64,000 nucleotides of DNA, from contig NZ_JAHCDA010000001.1 of assembly GCF_018413645.1 (NCBI RefSeq), positions 1,364,001 through 1,428,000 on the forward strand. Reading direction: 5' to 3'. Position numbers and translations under genes: made by a program. Under the pieces are notes generated by a model. The model did no database searches. It saw only the letters and a program-made list of their open reading frames with translations, and was not told where the DNA came from. Shown piece after piece: positions 47,230 through 54,616 of the stretch; within the stretch, counting starts at the first letter, position 1, and each line of letters starts with the position of its first letter. This DNA comes from Roseococcus pinisoli. GTDB taxonomy: Bacteria > Pseudomonadota > Alphaproteobacteria > Acetobacterales > Acetobacteraceae.

Positions 47230-47681
47230 GCGTCTTCGTCCTCATCTCCGCCGATGATCCCCGACATGGCCTGGAGCGCGAGCGCGTAGCCCGCGACGCC
47301 CAGGCCGGCGATGACACCGGTGGCGGCCTTGGAGACCAGGCTATGATGCCGGAACTCCTCGCGCCGATGGATATTGGTGATATGGACCTCGATCACCGGC
47401 AGCCCGACGGCCAGAAGCGCGTCCAGGATGGCGACCGAGGTGGTGGTGTAGCCCGCAGGGTTGATCACGATGCCGGCGGCGCGGCCGCGGCACTCCTGAA
47501 TCCAGGAGACCAGTTCGCCCTCGACATTGGTTTGCCGGAAGTCGATGGCCAGCCCCAGCTCTTCCGCCGCTTCGGCGCAGAGGTTCTCGACATCGTCGAG
47601 CGTTGCCGTGCCGTACTTCTCCGGCTCGCGCGTGCCCAGCATGTTGAGATTGGGGCCGTTGAACACGGCGATCAGGTTCAT
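47226..47681 (-). CDS. aroQ: 3-dehydroquinate dehydratase, type II
   Basis: 151 residues, the small dodecameric type. It dehydrates 3-dehydroquinate in the shikimate pathway. FNGPNLNMLGTREPEKYG carries the flexible lid Arg and catalytic Tyr23. NPAGYTTTSVA and EVHITNIHRREEFRHHS supply the substrate-binding Asn, the catalytic His and the Arg. First gene of the aroQ-accB-accC-aat set, an order widely conserved in Alphaproteobacteria. Confidence 0.98.
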   Translation of the reverse strand: MNLIAVFNGPNLNMLGTREPEKYGTATLDDVENLCAEAAEELGLAIDFRQTNVEGELVSWIQECRGRAAGIVINPAGYTTTSVAILDALLAVGLPVIEVHITNIHRREEFRHHSLVSKAATGVIAGLGVAGYALALQAMSGIIGGDEDEDA

Positions 47682-48010
47682 GCCGATTTCCTGGGAGGCC
47701 TCTGGAAGGGGGCCGGGCTAGCACGCGACGCGAGGCGCGGGCAAGCGCGGCCGCGTTTTGGCCAGGGCACCGGGCGGCCGGGAGCGCCCCGGATCGGCGC
47801 CGGCTTCGTGCCTCGGGTCCCGGTCCTCGGCTGATCGTCCCTTTCCGGCCCTATGGGGCCGCCGCGCGGTTGTCCGGCCGGGTCGGCCGCCTTTTCTCTT
47901 GCCGTGCTCCGCCGTGGATTCAGCGCTGCCGGCCATGGGGGAGGCGGGAGGGAGGCGCCCCTTCCCGGAGAGAGCTTTCCGGCCGCGTCCGTTCGTCAAA
48001 GGAATGCAAG
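47682..48010. other. intergenic region between divergent aroQ and a small secreted-protein gene
   Basis: A 329-base gap without a convincing gene. It must hold the promoter for aroQ-accB-accC (minus) and for the secreted protein (plus). I see no clear -35/-10 pair, repeat or RNA family. The short ORFs here lack family features and ribosome-binding sites. Confidence 0.5.
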
Positions 48011-48343
48011 ATGATCTCCTTCCGCCACCTGGCGCGCTTCGCCGCCCTTCCGGTCGTCCTCGCCGCCTCTTCCGCCTTGGCCGCGCCGGGGCCAGCCTTC
48101 CAGCAGGCCATCCTCGCCGAGCTGTCCCCCGCGACCCGCACGGAGGTGCAGAGCCGCGCGACCGGTGGGAACTCCGTCTATGAGGTCCTGGCGGTCATTC
48201 TCCTCAACAACCTGCAGCTGGCCGGGACGCCGAATGCCCAGGTCGTCGCCGTCGACTTCGGCCGCGAGACGGCGGTCGTGAAGGTGGGCGAGGCCTACCG
48301 CGTCGTCCGCTTCGATTCGTCGACGCTGAGCGTCCGCAACTGA
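48011..48343 (+). CDS. small secreted protein of unknown function
   Basis: 110 residues. A signal peptide (MISFRHLARFAALPVVLAAS, cleavage near SALAAP) leads to a mature part of about 85 residues. The visible pattern is a helix (AFQQAILAELSPATRTEVQ), a helix with hydrophobic face (VYEVLAVILLNNLQ) and three beta strands (QVVAVDFGRETAVVKVGEAYRVVRF, given here only as a region around residues 75-100). No cysteine, no catalytic motif. I do not recognise a family. Probably periplasmic. Confidence 0.7.
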   Translation: MISFRHLARFAALPVVLAASSALAAPGPAFQQAILAELSPATRTEVQSRATGGNSVYEVLAVILLNNLQLAGTPNAQVVAVDFGRETAVVKVGEAYRVVRFDSSTLSVRN

Positions 48344-48350
48344 GGCGAAG

Positions 48351-48434
48351 GCCCGTGCCCCCGTCGGCCTGACGAGGGGCGCGGGCCGACTTTCCCTGAC
48401 GCTCCACGCCCCGCCGGGTTCGCGCCTGGCGGGG
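48351..48434 (+). terminator. two hairpins after the small secreted-protein gene
   Basis: First hairpin: GCCCGTGCCCC (48351-48361) with GGGGCGCGGGC (48376-48386), one G-T pair, followed by CGACTTT. Second: CCCCGCC (48409-48415) with GGCGGGG (48428-48434). The first is a plausible but weak terminator. Confidence 0.5.
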
Positions 48435-48467
48435 TGTCGCCGCATGTCCCGCTCGGGGATCGAGTGG

Positions 48468-48497
48468 TTGACTTGAACAAGGCGAAAGACGCAGTAT
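48468..48497 (+). promoter_or_regulatory. candidate promoter for the thi transcript
   Basis: TTGACT (48468-48473), an 18-base spacer and CAGTAT (48492-48497), ending about 8 bases before the TPP riboswitch begins. This is the expected distance for a riboswitch-led transcript. Confidence 0.6.
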
Positions 48498-48504
48498 CGA
48501 TCGA

Positions 48505-48595
48505 CCAAGGGGAGCCCTTCCAGAGGGCTGAGATTCCGCGATGACGCGGTCAACCCTTAGAACCTGATCCGGGTCATGCCGGCGAAGGGATGGGA
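48505..48595 (+). ncRNA. TPP riboswitch (THI element)
   Basis: The conserved core is clear: AAGGGGAGCCC near 48506, GGGCTGAGA at about 48545-48553 region of the pyrimidine-sensing arm (actually written GGGCTGAGAT just before 48541), CCCTTAGAACCTGATC in the junction (about 48554-48569) and the closing CGGGTCATGCCGGCGAAGGG arm. It binds thiamine pyrophosphate and, in Proteobacteria, usually hides the ribosome-binding site of the first gene. It lies about 40 bases before thiS, so it should repress thiS-thiG when thiamine is sufficient. Confidence 0.97.
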
Positions 48596-48634
48596 GCACG
48601 GCGTCGCGCGACCCCCTTCGAATCTAATATTGGG

Positions 48635-48883
48635 ATGAAGCGAGAGATGCCCGACACCCTCATGCCGTCCGCCGCCGACCGATTGGCCCTCATGGTCAAT
48701 GGCGAGGCCCGTGCCGTCGCGCCCGGCACCAGCGTCACGGATCTGCTGGCCGAGATCGGCCTCGCGGAGCGCAAGGTCGCCGTCGAGCGCAACCTCGAGA
48801 TCGTGCCGCGTTCGCAATATGCCACGACGATACTCTGCGCCGGCGACGCCATCGAGATCGTTCACTTCATCGGAGGCGGCTGA
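48635..48883 (+). CDS. thiS: sulfur carrier protein ThiS
   Basis: 82 residues from the ATG at 48635; later ATGs at 48647 and 48662 are also possible and closer to the usual 65-70 residues. The ubiquitin-like fold (LMVNGEARAVAPGTSVTDLL) ends with the required Gly-Gly terminus, here HFIGGG. ThiS is adenylated and thiocarboxylated at the last Gly and donates sulfur for the thiazole of thiamine. It lies directly under the TPP riboswitch and just before thiG. Confidence 0.95.
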   Translation: MKREMPDTLMPSAADRLALMVNGEARAVAPGTSVTDLLAEIGLAERKVAVERNLEIVPRSQYATTILCAGDAIEIVHFIGGG

Positions 48884-48886
48884 GCC

Positions 48887-49690
48887 ATGCCCGACGACAT
48901 CAAGATGCCCGTGGCGACCGACGACAGCTGGGAGGTGGCCGGGCGCCGCTTCAACTCGCGCCTCATCGTCGGCACTGGCCGCTACAAGACGCTGAAGCAG
49001 ACCGGCGAGAGCATCCGCGCCAGCGGCGCGGAGATCGTCACCGTCGCCGTCCGCCGGGTGAACCTCAGCGACGCTACGGCGCCGATGCTGCAGGATTTCG
49101 TCTCGCCCAAGGACTACACCTACCTGCCCAACACCGCCGGCTGCCACACGGCGCAGGAGGCGGTGCGCACGCTGCGCCTGGCGCGCGAGGCCGGCGGCTG
49201 GAACCTCGTGAAGCTCGAGGTGCTGGGCCCGCCGCCCTACCTCTACCCCGACATGGCCGGCACCTTCGAGGCCGCCGCCGCCCTGCTCGAGGACGGCTTC
49301 GAGGTGATGGTCTATTGCGCGGATGATCCGGTCGCGGCGAAGCGGCTGGAGGAGATGGGCTGCGTCGCCATCATGCCGCTGGGCGCGCCCATCGGCTCGG
49401 GTATGGGGGTGGTGAACCCCTACATGATCCGCAGCATCAAGCAGAACGCGAAGGTTCCCGTGCTGGTGGATGCCGGCATCGGCACGGCCAGCGAGGCGGC
49501 CTTCGCCATGGAGCTCGGCTGCGATGCCGTGCTGCTGAACAGCGCCATCGCCCATGCGCAGGACCCGGTGAAGATGGCTGTCGCCATGAAGCATGCGGTG
49601 ATCGCGGGGCGGGAGGCCTTCCTGGCCGGGCGCATGCCGCGCGACTACCGCGCGGATGCGTCGAGCCCGATGAGCGGTCTGATCCGCTAA
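48887..49690 (+). CDS. thiG: thiazole synthase ThiG
   Basis: 267 residues. It condenses deoxyxylulose phosphate, ThiS-thiocarboxylate and dehydroglycine into the thiazole phosphate. The Schiff-base lysine is K109 in NLVKLEVLG. Other family features: [40 protein letters not shown] and [12 protein letters not shown] in the phosphate-binding part of the TIM barrel. The start is 3 bases after thiS. The thiO/thiH, thiE and thiC genes are not in the window. Confidence 0.98.
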   Translation: MPDDIKMPVATDDSWEVAGRRFNSRLIVGTGRYKTLKQTGESIRASGAEIVTVAVRRVNLSDATAPMLQDFVSPKDYTYLPNTAGCHTAQEAVRTLRLAREAGGWNLVKLEVLGPPPYLYPDMAGTFEAAAALLEDGFEVMVYCADDPVAAKRLEEMGCVAIMPLGAPIGSGMGVVNPYMIRSIKQNAKVPVLVDAGIGTASEAAFAMELGCDAVLLNSAIAHAQDPVKMAVAMKHAVIAGREAFLAGRMPRDYRADASSPMSGLIR

Positions 49691-49735
49691 GGCATCACCC
49701 GATCGGATGACATCATCCGGTCGGGTAAAGATGCC
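49691..49735. repeat. inverted repeat directly after thiG
   Basis: ACCCGATCGGATGA (49697-49710) pairs with TCATCCGGTCGGGT (49713-49726) with one mismatch around a 2-base centre, and the flanks GGCATC (49691-49696) and GATGCC (49730-49735) extend the stem. It begins at the base after the thiG stop. It could act as a transcript-end structure or be a REP-like element. Confidence 0.7.
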
Positions 49736-49749
49736 TGCCAAAACAAGGG

Positions 49750-49797
49750 GCTGGAGCGTTTTACGCGAGCGCTGGCGAACGGAAAGCGCTCTAGCCG
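49750..49797. repeat. palindromic intergenic element (RIME-like)
   Basis: GGCTGGAGCGTTTTAC (49750-49765) is near-complementary to GGAAAGCGCTCTAGCC (49782-49797), with a 16-base GC-rich loop. Elements with GAGCGTTTT and AAAGCGCTCTAG ends are widespread intergenic repeats in Alphaproteobacteria. Only one copy was noticed in this window. Confidence 0.55.
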
Positions 49798-49849
49798 GGA
49801 CTGCCGGGCCGAGTCAGGATCAATCCCGACATCCAAACGGGAGTGAATC

Positions 49850-50629
49850 ATGGATCTCGGTATCAAGGGGCGCAGGGCCATCGTCTGCGCCGGCTCGAAG
49901 GGCCTCGGCCGCGGCTGTGCGGAGGCCCTGGCGCGCGAGGGCGCCGAGCTGATCATCACCGCCCGCGGCGGCGAGGCGCTAGAGGCCACGGCCAAGGCCA
50001 TCCGCGACGCGACGGGCGTGAAGGTGAAGACCGTCCAGGGCGACATCACGACCGAGGCCGGCCGGGCCGATGTGCTGGCCGCCTGCCCGGATCCGGACAT
50101 CCTCATCACCAATGCCGGCGGCCCGCCGCAGGGCGAGTTCTCGGGCTTCGAGCTCGACGACTGGCGCAAGGCCGTCGAGGCCAACATGCTGACGCCGATC
50201 GCGCTCATCAAGGCGGTGCTGCCGAAGATGACCGAGCGGAAGTTCGGCCGGATTCTGAACATCACCAGCTATTCGGTGAAGGCGCCGATCGCGCGGCTCG
50301 AGCTTTCCAACGGCGCACGGGCGGGCCTCACGGGCGCGCTGGCCTCGCTGGCGCGGCGGGTGGCGGTGAACAACGTCACCATCAACCACCTGCTTCCCGG
50401 GCCCTTCGACACGGACCGGATTCGCGGCAACTGGCGCCAGGTCGTGGCCGCTGGCACCTCCACGATGGACGAGCTGGAGCGCAACGCGGTGAAGGCCATC
50501 CCCGCCGGCCGTCTCGGCACGGCCGAGGAATTCGGCAATTTCGCCGCCTTCCTCTGCTCGGCCCATGCCGGCTTCACGACGGGGCAGAGCATCCTGCTCG
50601 ATGGCGGCTCCTACCCGGGCACGCTGTAA
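49850..50629 (+). CDS. atypical SDR family protein (BKR-like)
   Basis: 259 residues. The cofactor motif AGSKGLGRG (about residues 14-22) and NAGGPPQG (about 88-95) are present, so a Rossmann fold is expected. At the active site, the YxxxK pair is missing: the aligned segment reads LELSNGARAGLTGAL, with Ser and Arg where Tyr and Lys belong. This fits a known BKR-like SDR subgroup with a degenerate tetrad, often annotated 3-oxoacyl-ACP reductase. It may bind substrate or cofactor without classical catalysis, or use another residue. A single gene, preceded by two palindromic elements. Confidence 0.85.
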   Translation: MDLGIKGRRAIVCAGSKGLGRGCAEALAREGAELIITARGGEALEATAKAIRDATGVKVKTVQGDITTEAGRADVLAACPDPDILITNAGGPPQGEFSGFELDDWRKAVEANMLTPIALIKAVLPKMTERKFGRILNITSYSVKAPIARLELSNGARAGLTGALASLARRVAVNNVTINHLLPGPFDTDRIRGNWRQVVAAGTSTMDELERNAVKAIPAGRLGTAEEFGNFAAFLCSAHAGFTTGQSILLDGGSYPGTL

Positions 50630-51049
50630 CAAATGCGTCACGCGCAGGTCAGACGCGCGCCGTAAACACTCCGGCCTTCCGGGGGGCGTCGCGGGCGTTT
50701 CGCCGCGATCCCCGGGAAGGTTCCGGCGGCCTTTCCGGCCGAACCGGGGGCATCACGAAAAATTTTCGTCGCCGCCCGCAAAGCTGCTTGCATCCCCGGG
50801 CGAGCAGCCCTAAGTGCCGCCCCACAAGACGCAGTACGCACGTGCCTCTGGCCCCAGGCCCACGGAGCAGAGCCTCACTTCCGGCTCGCCACCGCGGCGC
50901 AAGGTTTACGCAACGACGTCAAGCGTTCTGGCAACCCCGGGGGCTCACCCTCCCGGTCTTCTTCTGGTCGCTGGTTCGTTCGACCGTTTCGTCAATCTGG
51001 GGCTGCCCCTCGAAAGGGGTAGTTCCACTCGTTTGTGGAAGGTGCTGCG
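50630..51049 (+). promoter_or_regulatory. long leader/intergenic region before the decarboxylase gene, candidate cis-regulatory RNA
   Basis: A 420-base gap with no convincing gene. Structures seen: an interrupted hairpin at 50719-50745 (GGTTC...GAACC), a perfect 6-bp palindrome CGAAAA-A-TTTTCG at 50756-50768, and a short hairpin CCCCT-CGAA-AGGGG about 30 bases before the start codon. Alphaproteobacterial genes of this decarboxylase family often carry the speF leader RNA; location and length fit, but I could not confirm its consensus by eye. Confidence 0.4.
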
Positions 51050-52180
51050 ATGACCCCTAAGGTCGCTCGCTTCCTTGCGGACACCCAGCCGGCGACGCCG
51101 TGCCTGGTTCTTGACGTCGACCGCGTCGCGGAGAATTTCCGCCGGCTGCGCGACGCGCTTCCGCTCGCCCGCATCTATTACGCCGTGAAGGCGAATCCGG
51201 CGGCGCCCGTGCTGGAGCGCCTGGTCGGCCTCGGCTCGCATTTCGACGCGGCCTCCTTCCAGGAGGTCTCGATGTGCCTGGACGCCGGCGCCGAGCCGGA
51301 GGCAATCTCCTACGGCAACACCATCAAGCGCGAGCGCGACATCGCGGCCGCCTATGCGCGCGGCGTGCGCATGTTTGCCTTCGACAGCGAGATGGAGCTG
51401 GAGAAGCTGGCCCGTTCCGCGCCCGGCAGCCGCGTCTACTGCCGCATCCTCGTCGGCAATGATGGCGCCGAGTGGCCGCTCAGCCGCAAGTTCGGCTGCG
51501 AGGTCGAGATGGCGAAGGATCTGATGGTGAAGGCCGGCGAGCTGGGCCTCGACCCCTTCGGCCTCTCCTTCCACGTCGGCAGCCAGCAGACGCGCACCGC
51601 GGCCTATGAGGCGGCGATCGCCAAGGTCGCCATGCTCTTCACCGACCTGGTGGATGCCGGGGTGAAGGTGCGCATGGTCAACCTCGGCGGCGGCTACCCC
51701 GTCCGCTACAAGTCCGAGGTGCCGGAGATCGTCGAGATCGGCGCGGCCATCATGGGCGCGATGGTCGAGCATTTCGGCAATTCCCTGCCCGAGATCGTGA
51801 TCGAGCCCGGCCGCTTCCTGGTGGCCGATGCCGGCGTGGTCCAGGCCGAGGTCGTGCTGGTGAGCCGCAAGGCCGCGAACGATCCCGTCCGCTGGGTCTA
51901 TCTCGACATCGGCCGCTTCGGCGGGCTGGCGGAGACCGAGGGCGAGGCGATCAAGTACGCCTTCCGCACGCCGCATGACGGCACCGCCGACGGCCCCGTG
52001 ACCATCGCCGGCCCGACCTGCGACAGCACGGACACGCTCTATGAGAAGTCCAACTACCGCCTGCCGACGGCGCTGACGGCGGGCGACCGCGTGGAGCTGC
52101 TGGCGACCGGCGCCTATGTGACGAGCTATGCCAGCCAGAAGTTCAACGGCTTCTCGCCGCTGGAAGAGCATTACATCTGA
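51050..52180 (+). CDS. group IV PLP decarboxylase, ornithine/diaminopimelate type
   Basis: 376 residues from the ATG at 51050, with GGAAGG 8 bases upstream; an in-frame GTG at 51035 is weaker. The PLP lysine is K47 in IYYAVKANP. Other alanine-racemase-fold motifs: FDAASFQEV, HVGSQQ, LGGGYPV, IEPGRFLVADAG and GPTCDSTDTL (Cys of the second active-site half). The short length and lack of a diaminopimelate-specific C-terminus favour an ornithine (or lysine/ornithine) decarboxylase making putrescine. A strong terminator follows. Confidence 0.93.
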   Translation: MTPKVARFLADTQPATPCLVLDVDRVAENFRRLRDALPLARIYYAVKANPAAPVLERLVGLGSHFDAASFQEVSMCLDAGAEPEAISYGNTIKRERDIAAAYARGVRMFAFDSEMELEKLARSAPGSRVYCRILVGNDGAEWPLSRKFGCEVEMAKDLMVKAGELGLDPFGLSFHVGSQQTRTAAYEAAIAKVAMLFTDLVDAGVKVRMVNLGGGYPVRYKSEVPEIVEIGAAIMGAMVEHFGNSLPEIVIEPGRFLVADAGVVQAEVVLVSRKAANDPVRWVYLDIGRFGGLAETEGEAIKYAFRTPHDGTADGPVTIAGPTCDSTDTLYEKSNYRLPTALTAGDRVELLATGAYVTSYASQKFNGFSPLEEHYI

Positions 52181-52208
52181 GCCTCCGGCCTCCTGCCGGA
52201 ATGCAGAA

Positions 52209-52242
52209 GCCGCCGCGGGTGACCGCGGCGGCTTTTCTTTTG
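52209..52242 (+). terminator. rho-independent terminator of the decarboxylase gene
   Basis: GCCGCCGCGG-GTGA-CCGCGGCGGC, a 10-bp perfect stem, then TTTTCTTTT, starting 28 bases after the stop codon. Confidence 0.95.
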
Positions 52243-52244
52243 GC

Positions 52245-52469
52245 TCAGAGGTACCGGCCGCGCTCCATGATCTCGAGCGTGTAGTCCTTGTAGGTCATCC
52301 CCAGCTCCTCGGCCCGGGCCAGGCGCCGGAGGACGACCTCGCGGGGTGGGGATTTCCAGGCCTTCTTATGGGCCTTGCGCCAGCAGAAGACGCGCCAGGA
52401 GGCGTCGGGATCCAGGGGAGGGCCCCCGTTGTGACCCAGCCCGGGCGGCTTGTAGGATTCGATGGCCAT
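52245..52469 (-). CDS. small conserved protein with GLGHNGGPPL motif
   Basis: 74 residues. It starts MAIESYKPPGLGHNGGPPLD, then SWRVFCWRKAHKKAW and a C-terminal helix LRRLARAEELGMTYKDYTLE. I recognise this as a recurring alphaproteobacterial hypothetical-protein pattern, but no function is known. It is basic, lacks a signal peptide or membrane helix, and carries a single Cys; a nucleic-acid-binding role is conceivable. It is divergent from the XRE-cupin regulator, whose possible upstream starts would overlap it. Confidence 0.8.
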   Translation of the reverse strand: MAIESYKPPGLGHNGGPPLDPDASWRVFCWRKAHKKAWKSPPREVVLRRLARAEELGMTYKDYTLEIMERGRYL

Positions 52470-52497
52470 GGCGGAAGAATTCCATCAAAGTGATAAC

Positions 52498-53079
52498 ATG
52501 TCTACTATGATGGATGACCCGTTGCAGCTCCTGCTCGCCGGCCGCATCCGGCGCGAGAGGGAGGCGCGTGGCTGGGCGATCGCGGAACTGGCCTCCGCCT
52601 CGGGCGTCTCGCGCGCAATGATCAGCAAGGTGGAACGCGGCGAGGCGAGTCCCACCGCCACGCTGCTCGGCCGCCTGTCGGGCGCCTTTGGCCTGACGGT
52701 CTCGGCGCTGCTGGCGCGGGCCGAATCGGATGGCGGCGCCGGGCGGGTGATGCGGGCTGCGGAGCAGGAAGTCTGGACCGATCCGGAGACGGGCTATCGG
52801 CGCCGGCAGCTCACGCCGCCCGGCGCCGATCCGGAGCTCGTGCATGTGGAGATGCCGGCGGGCGGGCGCGTCGGCTATCCCGCCGCCTCCTACGCCTTCA
52901 TGCGGGGGCACAGCGTCTGGCTGATCTCGGGCGGCCTCGTCATCCGGGAAGGCGATGGCGAAACCGTCCTGAGTGCCGGGGATTGCCTGTCCTTCGATCT
53001 CGCGACGCCGCAGGATCGCGAATACGTGAACCCGACCTCGGCGCCGTGCCGCTACGTGGTCACGCTGGCGCGGCGATAG
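52498..53079 (+). CDS. XRE family regulator with cupin domain
   Basis: 193 residues from the ATG at 52498; ATGs at 52462 and 52468 would overlap the divergent gene. An N-terminal helix-turn-helix (about residues 10-65: LAELA-type ASASGVSRAMISKVERG) is joined to a C-terminal cupin barrel (about 100-190: EMPAGGRVGYP, GDCLSFDLATPQDREY). Proteins of this design sense small metabolites and repress neighbouring catabolic or transport genes. The target may be the divergent small gene or the convergent aldo/keto reductase. It overlaps the latter's 3' end by 20 bases. Confidence 0.9.
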   Translation: MSTMMDDPLQLLLAGRIRREREARGWAIAELASASGVSRAMISKVERGEASPTATLLGRLSGAFGLTVSALLARAESDGGAGRVMRAAEQEVWTDPETGYRRRQLTPPGADPELVHVEMPAGGRVGYPAASYAFMRGHSVWLISGGLVIREGDGETVLSAGDCLSFDLATPQDREYVNPTSAPCRYVVTLARR

Positions 53080-54004
53080 CCTCGATCTCCGCGATCTCGG
53101 CGGCCGTCAGTGCCCAGTCGCCCGCCTTCACGTTCTGCGCGATCTGCTCGGGCTTCGTCGCGCCCGCGATGACGCTGCTCACCGGCGCCTTGGACAGCAG
53201 CCAGGAGAAGGCGAGCTCGACCAGCGTGTGGCCGCGGGCCTTTGCATAGGCGTCCAGCTTCTCCACCACGTCGAAGCTGCCCTCGGTCTGGTAGCGCGCG
53301 TAGCGGTCGGTGCCGGCCATGCGCGTGCCCGCCGGCGTCGGCTCGCCGCGACGGTACTTGCCGGTGAGCATGCCGCTGGCCAGCGGAAAATAGGGCAGCA
53401 GCCCCATGCCGTAGCGCGCGGCGACGGGCACCACATCCTGCTCGGCCTTGCGGACCAGCAGCGAATACTCGTCCTGACAGGAGACGAAGCTGTTCAGGCC
53501 GAGATGCTTCGAGGTCCATTGCGCCTCGACCACCTGCCAGCCCGGCAGGTTGGAGCAGCCGATGTAGCGGACCTTGCCCTGCTTCACGAGGTCGTCGAGG
53601 GCGCGCAGCGTCTCCTCGGTCGGCGTCAGCGGATCGGGCTTGTGGTACTGGTAGAGGTCGATCCAGTCGGTCTTCAGCCGCTTCAAGCTCGCCTCGACGG
53701 CGGACATGATGTAGCGGCGCGACCCACCCTTGAGCCGGCCATTCTCGCCATCCATGGGCAGGCCGAACTTGGTCGCCAGCACGATGTCCTTGCGCCGGTC
53801 GCCCAGCACCTGGCCCATCAGCGTCTCCGATCCGCCCTGGTTGCCGTACATGTCGGCCGTGTCGAAGAGGGTGATGCCGTGGTCGAAGGCCGCGTGGATG
53901 ACGGCGCGCGTGCCCTCGAGGTCCAGCCTTCCGCCGAAATTGTTGCAGCCGAGGCCGATGGTGGAGACCAGCAGTCCGCTGGTGCCGAGATTGCGTTGCT
54001 TCAT
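53060..54004 (-). CDS. aldo/keto reductase
   Basis: 314 residues, a TIM-barrel NADPH-dependent reductase. The catalytic tetrad is visible: D49 and Y53 in FDTADMYG, the Lys in IVLATKFG and the His in DLYQYHKPD. The cofactor region is VIAGATKPEQIAQN. It most resembles the YghZ/Kv-beta-like AKR groups that reduce small aldehydes. Substrate unknown. Its 3' end overlaps the XRE-cupin gene. Confidence 0.93.
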   Translation of the reverse strand: MKQRNLGTSGLLVSTIGLGCNNFGGRLDLEGTRAVIHAAFDHGITLFDTADMYGNQGGSETLMGQVLGDRRKDIVLATKFGLPMDGENGRLKGGSRRYIMSAVEASLKRLKTDWIDLYQYHKPDPLTPTEETLRALDDLVKQGKVRYIGCSNLPGWQVVEAQWTSKHLGLNSFVSCQDEYSLLVRKAEQDVVPVAARYGMGLLPYFPLASGMLTGKYRRGEPTPAGTRMAGTDRYARYQTEGSFDVVEKLDAYAKARGHTLVELAFSWLLSKAPVSSVIAGATKPEQIAQNVKAGDWALTAAEIAEIEAIAAPA

Positions 54005-54047
54005 GGACGCCTTGCCTTCGTTGCTCGCGCGGAAGATTGCGCGCGGC

Positions 54048-54143
54048 TCAGCGGGGCGGCAAGTCGAGCAGCGGCTTGCCGATCAGGCGGCGCTCCTCCA
54101 GCGAGAGCGCGCCGCCGTAACGGCCGATCTGGATGGCCTTCAT
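54048..54143 (-). CDS. possible 31-residue small protein or remnant of a zinc-type dehydrogenase start
   Basis: A short ORF reading MKAIQIGRYGGALSLEERRL and ending GKPLLDLPPR. GCAGGAG lies 5 bases before the ATG at 54143. The first 11 residues look like the start of quinone-oxidoreductase or zinc-dependent alcohol dehydrogenases (MKAIxxxRYGG), but the rest does not follow that family. It sits 43 bases before the aldo/keto reductase on the same strand. It could be a leader peptide, a small protein or a decayed gene. Confidence 0.4.
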   Translation of the reverse strand: MKAIQIGRYGGALSLEERRLIGKPLLDLPPR

Positions 54144-54208
54144 GGTTGCTCCTGCAATCCGGAGCGACGTTCCCATCTCTGGACCGAACCCGGGAGCCTC
54201 GCCCATCC

Positions 54209-54616
54209 ATGACCGTACAGCCGCTCGACACGATCCAGGGCTATCACGCCCATATCTATTTCGATGGCCCGGAACAGCGCGCCGCCGCCGAGATCCTGCG
54301 CGCGGAAATCGCCCAGCGCTTCTCTGTCCTTCTTGGCCGCTGGCACGACCGGCTGGTCGGGCCGCATGCGAGGCCGATGTACCAGGTCGCCTTCGCGGCC
54401 GGCGAATTCGCCCGCCTCGTGCCCTGGCTCATGCTCAACCGCCGCGGCCTCGCGGTGCTGATCCATCCCGAGACCGGTCAGCCCAGGGCCGACCACCTGA
54501 CCCATTCCCTGTGGCTGGGCGAAATCCTCGACATCAACGCCGCGCCCCTGCCCGAGCGCAGCACGGAAGCCGAGCCCGAGCTTGTTCCCAACACCCAGCC
54601 GACGGTGACCCCATGA
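54209..54616 (+). CDS. DOPA 4,5-dioxygenase family protein
   Basis: 135 residues from the ATG at 54209. YHAHIYFDGPEQRAAA near the N-terminus and HPETG...DHLTHSLWLG near residues 86-104 carry the conserved histidines of this family, related to fungal and plant DOPA extradiol dioxygenases. Bacterial members are small, of uncertain substrate and may cleave catechols. The stop overlaps the next gene's ATG (ATGA), so both are translated together. Confidence 0.9.
   Translation: MTVQPLDTIQGYHAHIYFDGPEQRAAAEILRAEIAQRFSVLLGRWHDRLVGPHARPMYQVAFAAGEFARLVPWLMLNRRGLAVLIHPETGQPRADHLTHSLWLGEILDINAAPLPERSTEAEPELVPNTQPTVTP

Noticed and set aside
50756-50768. CGAAAAATTTTCG palindrome as a defined operator
   Set aside because: It is short and no regulator is adjacent. 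Mentioned only as part of the long leader region.
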